Shown: one piece after another, positions 46,301 through 55,600 of the stretch
How the letters are laid out: every line of letters starts with the position of its first letter
How positions within the stretch are numbered: the first letter of the stretch is position 1
Notes under the pieces: generated by a model
Seen by the model: only the letters and a program-made list of their open reading frames with translations
Database searches by the model: none
What the model was told of the DNA's origin: nothing
NCBI GenBank assembly: GCA_003260075.1
Contig: QLIY01000133.1
Location: forward strand, 130,989-194,988
Source of the DNA: Phallusia mammillata
Taxonomy: Eukaryota > Chordata > Ascidiacea > Phlebobranchia > Ascidiidae
Length of the DNA: 64,000 nucleotides
Reading direction: 5' to 3'
Made by a program: the position numbers and the translations under genes

Positions 46301-48527
46301 CCCATTGTTACAGCTTTGTTCGTCAGTACTTAGTTGGCATGAAAATGTGTTGTGGAATGTTATTTTTCGCTACTCGTAATTTCAGTACCTGTTTTTGCTG
46401 TTATCACATGTTAAAGTTCAGGGGTTGAATTTGTATGCGAAGGGTTTTGGTAGAAAAAACTTATTAATCGTATAAGCTATTGTTGCCAGGCATAATATCA
46501 AGTTTACAGAGCTCTTCTGGCAAGTATTTTTATCCTGACGTTTCGACACCGGTCGTGTTATTTACCCAGATAAAGGCGACCTGTATAGGACGTTGAAACG
46601 TCGGAATAAAAATACTTGCCATTAGAGCTATATAAACTTAAAATTAACCGTACGTAGCAAATTTTTATATATGTTTGTCAACAGTTCGCAAAACGTAACA
46701 ATATCAGAAGTCCAACTATCAGCACTGACAGGTCGTTTAGGTAAGTAGAAAAGTTTAACTGTTGTGGTGCCACCGAAAAAGCATAGTAAGAAAACATATG
46801 ACATTACAAGGAGCACAATGTACTAAACATAGTAAACAAATGTAAAACTCGTAACGTAGAACCTCGTGTTTGTAGATACCTTCGTATCACACACGATCAG
46901 GATGTCCTTAAAAGGTCCATCAGGCGATCGAAAGTTTAAGGGTACACAAAAAGCGCGCCAGGACTAGGAGCCTATTTCGCTCTAAGTCAACAAGTTTGCC
47001 AGATAAGTCGCCTGGAAAAGGTATAGAAAGGACGGCGTCGCATTCTCAGCATTCTAGAGCAGCAGTGGCGATTCTTTCCATGAATTTGTTATGAGGGGGG
47101 GGGGGGATAAGTCGCCTGGAAAAGGTATAGAAAGGACGGAGTCACATTCCCAGCATTCTAGAGCAGCAGTGGCGATTCTTTCCATGAATTTGTTATGATA
47201 ACATGGCACAATGCTGACATTAAAACTGATCTGTTTGCGAACTTATCCAGTAGGTCAAGTTTGTATTGTTAAACTTGTGGGCGTTTCCATAAAGTACGAG
47301 TCCCGTAAGAAACCTGTATCGTTTACAGTTTACACGCTGTAAATATTATCTCATGTGCTGATGATACGTTGTACGTGCGGTGTTTGCACACAGTGGTGGT
47401 TGGGGGTACTAGGCCGTATACTGATCTTAGTATTAGGCGCCGGTTGCATTTTTGACATTTTTGTATGACGTTGACAGATCTTACGTATGCTGTTAGGCAC
47501 GCAGGTGGCTTTAGGCGAAATGTGCTGTATGTATTTGTTTTTAAATTGCACCAGCATTCTGACTGAAAGTGGTCATATGAGCTGTAACTTGTAACAACAA
47601 AAACGTTTTTGTTGTCCATCTGAATGTCATATATGACCAGTGGTGGGATTCAAATTTTTTGTCAGCCGGTTCTATCACAAAGGTCATAGTTTTCAGCCGG
47701 TTCTGTTACAAAAAGTCCATTGATAGTAACCAGTAATGGTAACGGTTCGCTGATATCATAAAATTTCGTGAGACGGTTCTATAGAACCGGTGCGAATCGA
47801 CTGAATCCCACCATTGTATATGACTAATTGTTCGCTATAACGCCTTCAATGTGCCTGGCCTACTAAGATTTGTGTGTGTATTGTTTGTAAAAATGATGCA
47901 ACAAATTGCTAATATTCTCACTATTTAGTGTATCTTTCGGCTTATCAGATATTTCAAACAGCACAACACAACTGATGCAACAATTAAAGTTAAAAACTGT
48001 GACAGTTTTGTGTTCTAGTCTTACCTTGTTCATTAGTTTTCGGTTTTGCAAATGTCCCTAGTAGATTATTTAACTTCTGCGTTCCTTCAACAAAATTTGC
48101 GTCAATTTCTGAACTGTTGCTGTTAGATTCTTGGGCTCTTTCCTGCCCTGTTGATGACATTTTGCAACTAGCGTTATCCAACTAACCTTAACCCAGAAGT
48201 TAGTTTTACAAATCTTGTTTTTATAAAGTTGAACATTGTAGTATGGACTTGGTTTGTTGCAAAAAAACAACGATTTGAAAAAAGGACTTTTGGAACATAT
48301 GTTAAAATTATCCTTGTGTTAAACAAACTTACTTTACGCAAATCGGATTTCGTTTGCGTTGCTTTGTCGAAGTATTTAACGAACTCCGACGGTAAGTGAC
48401 CAATCCACGATATTAATCCTCTCAACCAAGGTTCATTGTTTCGTAAGTGGTCGCGTATATTACGCATACAATCTTTCCGATGTATTACCCGTTGTAATCG
48501 CTGCGTTGCCCCTCGCTTATTCGACAT
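33773..48527 (-). CDS. KCNH: EAG/KCNH-type voltage-gated channel, 15 exons
   Basis: Minus-strand exons 48527-48333, 48181-48025, 44615-44453, 43597-43506, 43437-43313, 42368-42255, 41813-41567, 41103-40990, 39535-39386, 38831-38632, 37717-37465, 36655-36447, 35293-35186, 34852-34782 and 34638-33773 keep phase throughout, giving about 970 residues. S1 is MLWDWIVLSLTTYTAVVVPL and S2 is TAWLVVDSFLDIFFLIDM. S3 is SWFIIDVLSCLPYDAI, S4 is AFRLLRIIRIAR (four Arg) and S5 is ISLILLICHWMACGWYAV. The pore is AMTNVISAGFGNIGG, and S6 runs into the C-linker ILGNVTTILQQF. A cyclic-nucleotide-binding homology domain follows (AAPGDIVCDRGELFDS, ISGSLEVTYDGSLVAIL). These blocks match KCNH1/5 closely. Unlike EAG channels, the N-terminal 117 residues before S1 show no PAS domain, the filter is SAGFGN instead of SVGFGN, and the S5-pore turret is long. 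The C-terminus has a Cys-rich patch (RCCGKCGKP) and a probable coiled coil. Confidence 0.87.
34340..34580. repeat. Allelic duplicate inside the last channel exon
   Basis: GGTTTCGGTAACTTCACTTT to GTTGTAGCTGTATTGGTAAA occurs at 34240-34387 and 34399-34546 around the 10-G run 34388-34397. Both encode the same peptide (MAVVEIPEPEHQDSP) with few differences. The real exon contains it once. Confidence 0.75.
35000..35170 (+). mobile_element. Hammerhead-bearing repeat, decayed copy
   Basis: It shares GGTGAGGCATGGCTTTTC, GAGTGCCGTAA and TTGTCACCAGCTGCAC with the copy at 41946-42085. The ribozyme part (35121-35167) has CTGATGA and a stem II, but GCAA replaces GAAA, changing an invariant adenine. Stem III (ACAGT/ACTGT) and a UC cleavage site remain, and the 3' strand of stem I no longer pairs. 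It is predicted inactive. Confidence 0.75.
35280..35580. repeat. Allelic duplicate around a G-run
   Basis: CGGAACACAAACTGTAG to AAAAGTTTAGTTAAGTTTAG occurs at 35282-35423 and 35435-35577, separated by 35424-35434. It includes the 5' edge of a channel exon, so only one acceptor is real. Confidence 0.75.
35590..35890 (-). repeat. SINE-like repeat with B-box
   Basis: On the minus strand GGGTTCTAACCCTGG fits a pol III B box (GGTTCNANNCC), with a preceding tRNA-like stretch (GATGCCCGAGCGCTTG). No folded tRNA is evident. It lies in a channel intron. Confidence 0.4.
36040..36320 (+). repeat. Dispersed 'AATAAGGACA' repeat, copy 3
   Basis: It shares CATATGCCACATTTTTG, TATGTTCCAGCAATTCC, GTTTACTTTTA and AATAAGGACA words with copies at 1463 and 4270. 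Confidence 0.6.
37711..37947. repeat. Allelic duplicate at a channel exon boundary
   Basis: CGGAAGATAATTCAGGATC and the following T-rich intron sequence occur at 37697-37816 and 37827-37945 around the 10-G run 37817-37826. The acceptor of the exon 37717-37465 is thereby doubled. Confidence 0.75.
39386..39535 (-). CDS. KCNH: Pore exon of the KCNH-type channel
   Basis: It encodes GELSGGPHTKTCYTACMYFA, then MTNVISAGFGNIGGETNLEK and IYCIFILTIG, matching the EAG pore helix, filter and start of S6. The splice sites are CAG at 39538-39536 and GTTAGT from 39385. The filter reads S-A-G-F-G-N where EAG channels have S-V-G-F-G-N. Confidence 0.88.
39683..40667 (+). mobile_element. hAT-like DNA transposon relic with 8-bp target duplication
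   Basis: Inverted ends AGGGTTGCCATA and TATGGCAACCCCA are flanked by GCTAGGCT at 39675-39682 and 40668-40675. The element carries internal sequence shared in inverted order with 26830-27740, and a nested CAGCGGTTCTCAAACTGG MITE starting near 40238. No transposase frame is visible. It lies in the intron between channel exons 40990-41103 and 39386-39535. G-runs at 40327-40370, 40544-40553 and 40638-40647 interrupt it. Confidence 0.8.
40327..40370. other. 44-nt G-run, probable gap filler
   Basis: Uninterrupted G inside the nested MITE of the 39.7-40.7 kb element. Confidence 0.7.
40803..40862 (+). mobile_element. Hammerhead-bearing repeat, highly decayed copy
   Basis: GTCACCAGTTACACTGGTAA replaces the usual GTCACCAGCTGCACTGATGA, followed by GATCGAAACAGCG and CACTGTCTGCA. 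The layout of the ribozyme is still recognisable, but the CTGATGA core is lost. Confidence 0.6.
41946..42090 (+). mobile_element. Hammerhead-bearing repeat, truncated copy
   Basis: It retains GCTGCA (42053-42058), CTGACGA (the variable position 7 is C), a perfect stem II GACCT-TAT-AGGTC (42066-42078) and GAAA (42079-42082). The sequence then breaks off before stem III and the cleavage site. The upstream part matches 35000-35120. Confidence 0.75.
42490..42660 (-). mobile_element. Hammerhead-bearing repeat, inverted decayed copy
   Basis: On the minus strand CACTAGCTGCAGTGATGAGA and a CC-TATA-GG stem are seen. The first C of the CTGATGA core is G and no GAAA follows. Nearby CACCAGCTATCCTGATGA (42630-42647, plus strand) is another decayed fragment. 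Confidence 0.5.
42919..43277 (+). mobile_element. hAT-like MITE of the GGGTTGTAAATC family
   Basis: Ends CAGTGTTGTGGGCCTG and GGCCCGACTTACAACTCTG form an imperfect inverted repeat. CTTAAACA before and CTTGAACA after are an 8-bp target duplication with one mismatch. The interior is rich in CCCGAA words. It lies in a channel intron, just after the donor of exon 43437-43313. Confidence 0.7.
46471..46640. mobile_element. GACGTTTCGAC repeat family with inverted arms
   Basis: TATAAGCTATTGTTGCCAGG leads into CTCTTCTGGCAAGTATTTTT and TCCTGACGTTTCGACACC. After a short centre the order reverses: GGACGTTGAAACGTCGGAAT, then AAAAATACTTGCCATTAGAG. The arms of about 40 nt are inverted repeats, each ending in the GACGTTTCGAC word. 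Confidence 0.65.
47638..47816 (+). mobile_element. CAGTGGTGGG MITE, best copy
   Basis: Inverted ends CAGTGGTGGGATTCAAAT and GACTGAATCCCACCATTG. The interior has two TCAGCCGGTTCTRTNACAAA repeats and an AGAACCGGTGCGAA stem. The length is 179 bp, with no ORF. Confidence 0.75.
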
Positions 48528-49890
48528 GGAATAATGTTTGTAACAGTCCTACCCATTTTTTTAAAAAAACGTACTTGTTTGTACAAATCACGGTATTTCT
48601 CTATTTGTCAACCTATTACACGGATTAGCACACATTGTCCAATCGGTTTTTTTTATACTTACATTTCAATGCAGTTTGAAAACTTTAGTGTCTTGGTTGG
48701 CTGGTAACCCATATTAAGTATGGCAGCTCGCCTTATCAATCACAACCACAAGGCAGCAAATAAAGTGTTGATGAAGGATCAACAAAGGTTTTAGTGTCTA
48801 AGGAGCCTGCGAAATGGCAAAAGTGTAACACAATCATTTTGTTTGCAATGTTATCGACAAAGTCGAGCAGCCGTAGACAGAAAAGCATTCATTTGAGACT
48901 CAGGAGAAAATTGGTTACGCTTCATTAGCTTAGTAAACAAACTGCCATTTCCAGACCAACTTCGAAACATTACATTAGCGAAATTTTGTCAAATACTCAG
49001 TCAACATCCAAAAACACCACAAAATCAGATAAACATTTAGTATTTGTAAAGTTGTGAATATTTTACATTATTTTTGGTTGACTGATTTCCAGTTGAATAG
49101 AACGCGTGACGCTAGTAGCGCTGAAGTGCTGCGGATATTTTGCAAATGCGCATTCCTTTGCACTGAATGAAAACAAACAGAGCAAAAGCGTTGTCGTATT
49201 GCTTTGCTGGGCATTGAACATTCGTAAATGTGTAGTGCAGTGAGCAGTTCTTTTAAAAATGCATTTATAAGCTGTGTTAGTTATTTGTACACCTTTATCT
49301 CTACCTTACATTGAGCTGTTGTAATTGTAATAAGTGTATGGAAAGTGATATTAGGAATTTAGGGCCAAAGTTTTCAGTTGATAAGTGTCTATTGTCTCGG
49401 TTTGTGAATTTGGAAACCTAAGGGTGAAAATGTGTTCTTTTATTTAAAAAAAAATCACCACACTTCAAAGATTGGGACAACTCTTTAATATTTGTAATAT
49501 TGCAAATTAATGTCATCTTAGTGCTTGTTAAGTGTAGTGGTTAAAATATAGACAATTAAAATGTTTTAAACACTCCAATTTTAATGGAAAACAGTTCACA
49601 ATTAAACTTATTTTACAACCTGAAAAAAAACCCAGTTAACCAGAATACTAATTGCAGTTTAAGACAGTGAAATTATTGGAACAGGAATAACAGAGGCGAA
49701 GTTTCATGTTTTTTATAGCTGACAAAAATAAATTGTAAATTTCTATTGCGTTTTTCTGGTACTTGTAATATGTGTGTTGTTAACATATAAAACATTTATT
49801 TTCAGTGAAACAACATGTTTTGAAACTTAACTTATATTGGAACTTCTGAACATTGTATATATTTTCGAGAGCTGAAATTTCACCATAGAT
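48528..49890. promoter_or_regulatory. Divergent promoter region between channel and LMO7-like genes
   Basis: 1.36 kb separates the start codons of two divergently oriented genes, so both promoters probably lie here. A GC-richer stretch at about 49090-49220 (ACGCGTGACGCTAGTAGCGC) stands out from the AT-rich surroundings. No exon, PAS domain or CH domain was found here. No TATA box or specific factor site can be claimed. Confidence 0.4.
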
Positions 49891-52590
49891 ATGTCGGATC
49901 ATTCCAGAGACTCCAGCTACGATGCTGCTGATGACTCAAGGTAGTTAAACTAGAAAACAGTAGAAGTTGTGCTTGTGTTTTTTTCTGTGTTTTTTACCAT
50001 TTTTTGTAATTTAGTTGTTGCTATTTAAATGACAATTTTGCATGAAACTGCCAACGTGCTTAGAGGACCATTTCTTAATGTCCTCAAATTATTACTTTTT
50101 ATTTTATGTTTTTTGTCTACCTTGCAGTGTACCATTGTTTTTATTGTCAATTTCCTTGTCCCAATTGCTCCAAAAATTTCAATGTAAATTTGTGTAAACT
50201 TTTTTCTTACGGCTAGTATAAATTCCTAATCAGTTATTAAGCAAATTTTCTTAACATGATATGTTAGAGATGTACCTTTGAACCCATGTGTAACACCTCA
50301 TTGTCACTTCCCAATGGGAAAATGATTGACATTTCACTGTCTGTGTATATCACATTATCTACGTTTAATACAATGCAGACACCGAGATGTTGATGACATG
50401 ATGGTCCGTCGCACCACAGGACACATGCCAGCTGCACTGCGCAAAAAGAAACAGGATGATTACAAAAAGTTTCTAACACCAACTGGTGACCCAATGGACT
50501 ATGTTAGGCAACACATGAGGTACAGAAAAATTATATTACATAAAACAAAATGGTATAGTCAAATTAAAAAAAAACGAAAAAAATTGGGTATTGTTGTCAT
50601 GACTGTAGTGGAAATTTTAAGAGGATCCACCACTTGATTTTGTTACATTTTTCTAAGCTCTGTTGCAGTAGTTTCCAACTGGGAAGGAGTTTACTTTAAT
50701 TTGTATCCTACATGTGATTTGTAACCAGACACTGTAGCCCCAGGAATATAACCTGTGAAGTTGACCAAAGAAATAAGCTATTGCTGCCAGGCATAATGTA
50801 TGACCAAGTATTGCTCATCCAGCAGTTTTATTGTAAACAATCGACGTTTCGACGTCCTATACAAGACGCCTTCATCAGGATAATGACATAACTTGCAAGA
50901 CAAATGTCTTTTAAAGCGACAAAATGCAAAACACACACAGAAGTTTAGCATCTACTATGTATATTAGGAGTGGAAGTGTTTTAAATTGTTAAATAAGGAA
51001 TCTCGTCTATAAAGGTTAACAACCCCTGCCCTGTTCAATGCCATCATTTGATTGAATCCCCTAATTAAAAAGCCTAAATGTGCTTTAATATACCTGTTTG
51101 TGTGACAAGAAGTTGTGACTTTAAGGTGCTAGTCTTATTTGCTTTTGTGTGACTAGAAATTGTGAGCTGCAAAACACACATTAAACACAACTATTAGTTG
51201 TATAGGACGTAGAAACGTCAATTATTTATAATAAAACTGCTGGAAGAGCAATACTCGTATATTCAATTGCATATTAGATTTTGTTATTTACCATTGTATA
51301 TTAAAATAACCCTTTCATGTACACATTTACAGAAGCAAAAGTATGAGTGACCTGCAAGTGGACAAACAAGAAAAAGATCAGGAACGTGATCAGCGCAACG
51401 TTAGATACGAAGAAATTCAACATGTTAAAGAACAACTGAAGGAAGAGGAAGAAATGTGGACTTCAGTGAGTCATTTGTTTGTTTATTATGTGCATTTTCT
51501 TTTTTTTCCATGTTTTGTGTATCTTAGGGGTTGGCAACCCCTGATATGTGTGACAAGGTTGGCATGTGAGGTGGTTTTTCATTATTTTACTTTTAAGTTA
51601 AGTTTGATAGAATTATATATCGCTATGATTAAAATTAAAACTAAAAAATATATGTTTTAAGTTTGTTTTGATTTAATTGTCTGAAATACAATCTACACAT
51701 ATAAATCTACTTGTTTTATAATTACTGTTCAAATTAGCTGGCACAAACCCTTATTAAACATTAAAATGGTCATACATTTACAGATTACCAACCCCATGTT
51801 TATCTTATTTGCATGTACTATGTATTTATGACTGCTGTTGCTTGAATTATATTCCATGGTAAAACTTTTGTTGTGTAGACTTACAGAAGATGTAGCTATC
51901 ACAAACAAAGTAAAATTTGAATTCTCCTGATGATACTATCCAAAACATGCCTTTTTTAAAGTTTGTAAACATTGTATGTTTGTATATCATAGTAATAATA
52001 TATCATTTGACATCATTTGCCTCTACCATAAATTTTCAGTATTGTATTGCTTGAGGCAATACTATTTTCTGTACAATGTTTTGACAAAGACTGATTTAAA
52101 TAAGTGAATCAACTTATACACTATACTAAATATATATATATATATATATACTAAATAAATATAATTAAATCTATATTTATAAGATTTAATTTATAATAAT
52201 TTATTATGTAAACTTTTTGGTGAGTCTGAATAAAAAAATGATTGACAGCATCCACTGCATGGCCATCAGTTCAAACAGGTGTAAAACAGTTACTATGTTA
52301 TTGTGTTTCATCTTTTATGGGCTCTATATAGCAGCTGCCCAATGCCCCAGGGTAATTGTGACAAGTGCACATAGAACAGTTATACCTTTGCCATTTGCTG
52401 CCAGTGCTCTCTGTGTAAGTGTGCTTGTAAAAATAAGCTTAGTGTTTTGTGTTGTATAACTTTTAAAACCTATTGATTTCAAGTTACTTTTAAGGTGAAT
52501 TTTTCCCCAGTTCTAGGTTTAAATTGCTTCATAATCTAATTTTACTTTTAAAACCAATTTCTTTTTGTTTGGTAGTAAAGTTTGTATAGA

Positions 52591-52631
<41 letters not shown>

Positions 52632-55600
52632 GATAGAACTGAGTATTTGTTATGACTAAAATCGCTCCTACATTATGCAGTGTTTCTTATGCTGTTTATT
52701 ACAGTTAGGTTCTTACTACTGAGGTTGAGTGTTTTATGACTAGATTGTTTTTCGAAGATAGTTAAAATTTAGACAGCAAGGTTAGGAAACCACAACTTGA
52801 TGTTCTACATGCTAAGCTAGTGGCTTGTAACTTCTACATATTTGCTAAATGTGATCATCAACTTTCAGATTATATGTTTATGTGTGTGCTTTGTACACAT
52901 AGTACATGGTATAACTCCTTCCCATTGGTCTATTATGTTTGCGAGAATGTTGTAACGGTTTCAGTACGTTTGCGTCACATCAATCATTTATACATTTCTA
53001 CTGGTCATATTCGACAGTCAGTGTGTTTGTGCTGCATTTAGAAACTGCAAAACTGGAAAACACGCAGGCGAAGTGCTACCCTTGATGCTTTAAAACGCAA
53101 AGAAGACAGAGAGACCATTGAACATCAGCAGCAACAGGAGTTGGGAGCAAGAAGGAAACCAAAAACTTACCGGGAAATTGTTGAGGACAAGTACGATATG
53201 TTACTAACCCAATGTTTGGTTTTTGTGAAGGCTTGGTTTTAAAGAATGGTTGTTTTAAACTGTTTTTGCTTTGTGTTAGATAACCGCTTTTCTTTCTAAC
53301 ATCATGTTTTCAACCTTTTTTGATTCACTTGGGGGGGGGGAGTTTTTGTGAAGGCTTGGTTTTAAAGAATTGTTGTTTTAAACTGTTTTTGCTTTGTGTT
53401 AGATTACCGCTTTTCTTTCTAACATCATGTTTTCAACCTTTTTTGATTCACTTTGGTTTGAGAATACTTTTGAAGCCTTGTTTTTAATTTTCATTTTTTT
53501 TAAACAAAGTATTTTTTTCATGCCTTGCAACTGCAAAAACAGTGCTTCATAACTGAGATTAGATATCTAGATTGTAGTGGTAGACATTTTAGTTTATGTT
53601 GCATTAACCACATACAGATAAACTATGTTCCACATTCTATCAAAGCACACATATTTTTTGGAATTTCCAACCCACAAATACACATTTCATTAGTCTCATA
53701 TGGTTTAAAATGTGTCAAATTTTAAACTGTTTGAATATTTTTTATAATTTGGGTCTTAAAAGTATAATTTATTTTTGCATGTTACTCATAACATTAACGT
53801 TAAATAGTTTTAACACATTTCAACATAGCGTTTCTGCATGCGTGCGTTTCATTTCATCATTGTTGTAAATTTTCATTACTAGAACCAGTGTTTATGATCC
53901 CAGGAAGCGTCGTGAACTAGATTTTTTTGACGCCGACGACCCACTGAATTCCGGTTTGCCAACGAAAACACCTGAAGCTGACAAAAACAGTAAAAAGAAA
54001 ATGCCGTATCGGGGTGCCATTTCAGTTCCGAACATCCGTCGCGCCCATAAAGATAGCAGCTCATCAGATGAATCATCAAAGGAATCACCGAAAGAAACAA
54101 AAACAGTGGTCCAGCCTGTTCGATACACCTCCAAAGTAACTGCAGTGATCAACCATGTTCCTGCAAAAACTACTGACCCAGCAGCTGCCAAGCCACCAAC
54201 CCCTGTAATTGCCAAGGTTTCACCAAGGAGTTATAGCCAAGTTAGTCCACCCCAGCCAAAGCAGACGTCGTCAATTACTCGACCAATCAATCCATCAGTT
54301 CCTGCAAGTGCTAGTTACAATGCTTCACGACCCCGCAGTCAATCTCCACCCTCTAATTCATCAACGTATTCCTCACAAGCCTCTGTAGTCATGAGAAGGA
54401 AAAAAAATGCTGATGCTAATCGCAACAAGTATGTTTATCTATTCTAAATAAAATCTAGTTACAATTAGAAAATTACCAAGTGCATTTCAAAATAAGTTTT
54501 TGTAGGTGAGAAGGAAAATATTTTTTAAGCTACAGAATCGGTTAATTTACTTGAAATACAGTAAACCTTGGTTAATCTGGACAAAAATTTGGATTAGTCA
54601 AAGACCCAGATTAGCAGGTGTCCATTAGTTAAAGCCTTACCACATTACAAATCATTTGTTGCTCAAAGTATTGTCCAAGTTAGGCAAAGATCCGGTTTAA
54701 CTGGTGTTTACTGATATATATTTTTATATATATTTATATTTCTACATAACTGGCATCTTCAGTTCATACAAAACCACAGGATAAAACAGAATAAAAGATA
54801 AAAAATCACTCTCAAGTTTTTGCTAGTTATGTTGTGTTTGTTTTCTGTATGTTTTAGTTTGTGTACAGTTTTCAATTTCATGCAATATTATAGTCTCAAG
54901 CATTTTACTGTACTTTACACAGGCCAAGACCAAAATCTGATTATGGATTCCTGGGATCAAAATCGGACCGAGCTCAAACACTTCCCAGAAATTACCTCAG
55001 TTTAAATGCACCAAAACCTTTTGAGGCTCCTGCTGCCAGCAAGTTCCAACAAAAACGCAAAACAGCATTCGCAAACAAGCGCAACATGTGGGAGAATATG
55101 GGACAAGAGAAAAAGGATCAGCCTGCAAGGCCAACAGCACAACACCTCTCGGCCCTGTTAAAGCATGACAACCCTCATGGGGAAGAGTCCAATTACAGAC
55201 CCCAAAGCTATTCCCATAGTGAGCACAGCATGTCAGCTTCTCAAGATAGCTCTTCCTCAGTGGAGCTGAGTCCTCGTCAGCAAACTCTACCTCCACGCCA
55301 ACAGTCCCTTCCCTGGGAAATCGAACAAAAACAGAACAATCCTGCCCCTGTGGTTAGAAATTGGTCGAGATCTGCAACTTTACCCAATCCACCAAAGCCA
55401 GATCCTCCTGTCCAGCCGACGGTTGTTGAACCAGTCCGAAATGAACCAGTGATGAATGGCCATCATTCTGTCAAGGTAGGTATTAAGTATGTCTGTATGT
55501 TACATGTACAGTAGTTTATCTACTAAATCAGTATTTCTTAAACTTTTTTCTGCACCACCCCTTAACAGCTTATTATTTTAAAAAACTTCAAGAAACAAGC

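Larger units (their letters stand above)
44616..48024. other. Large channel intron, GC-richer middle
   Basis: The 3.4-kb intron between the cytoplasmic N-terminal exons and S1. Positions about 45180-46300 are less AT-rich than surroundings and have long frames on both strands, but no protein-like sequence or domain. It also holds repeats at 46471-46640 and 47638-47816 and an allelic duplicate at 46997-47200 around 47095-47106. Confidence 0.45.
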
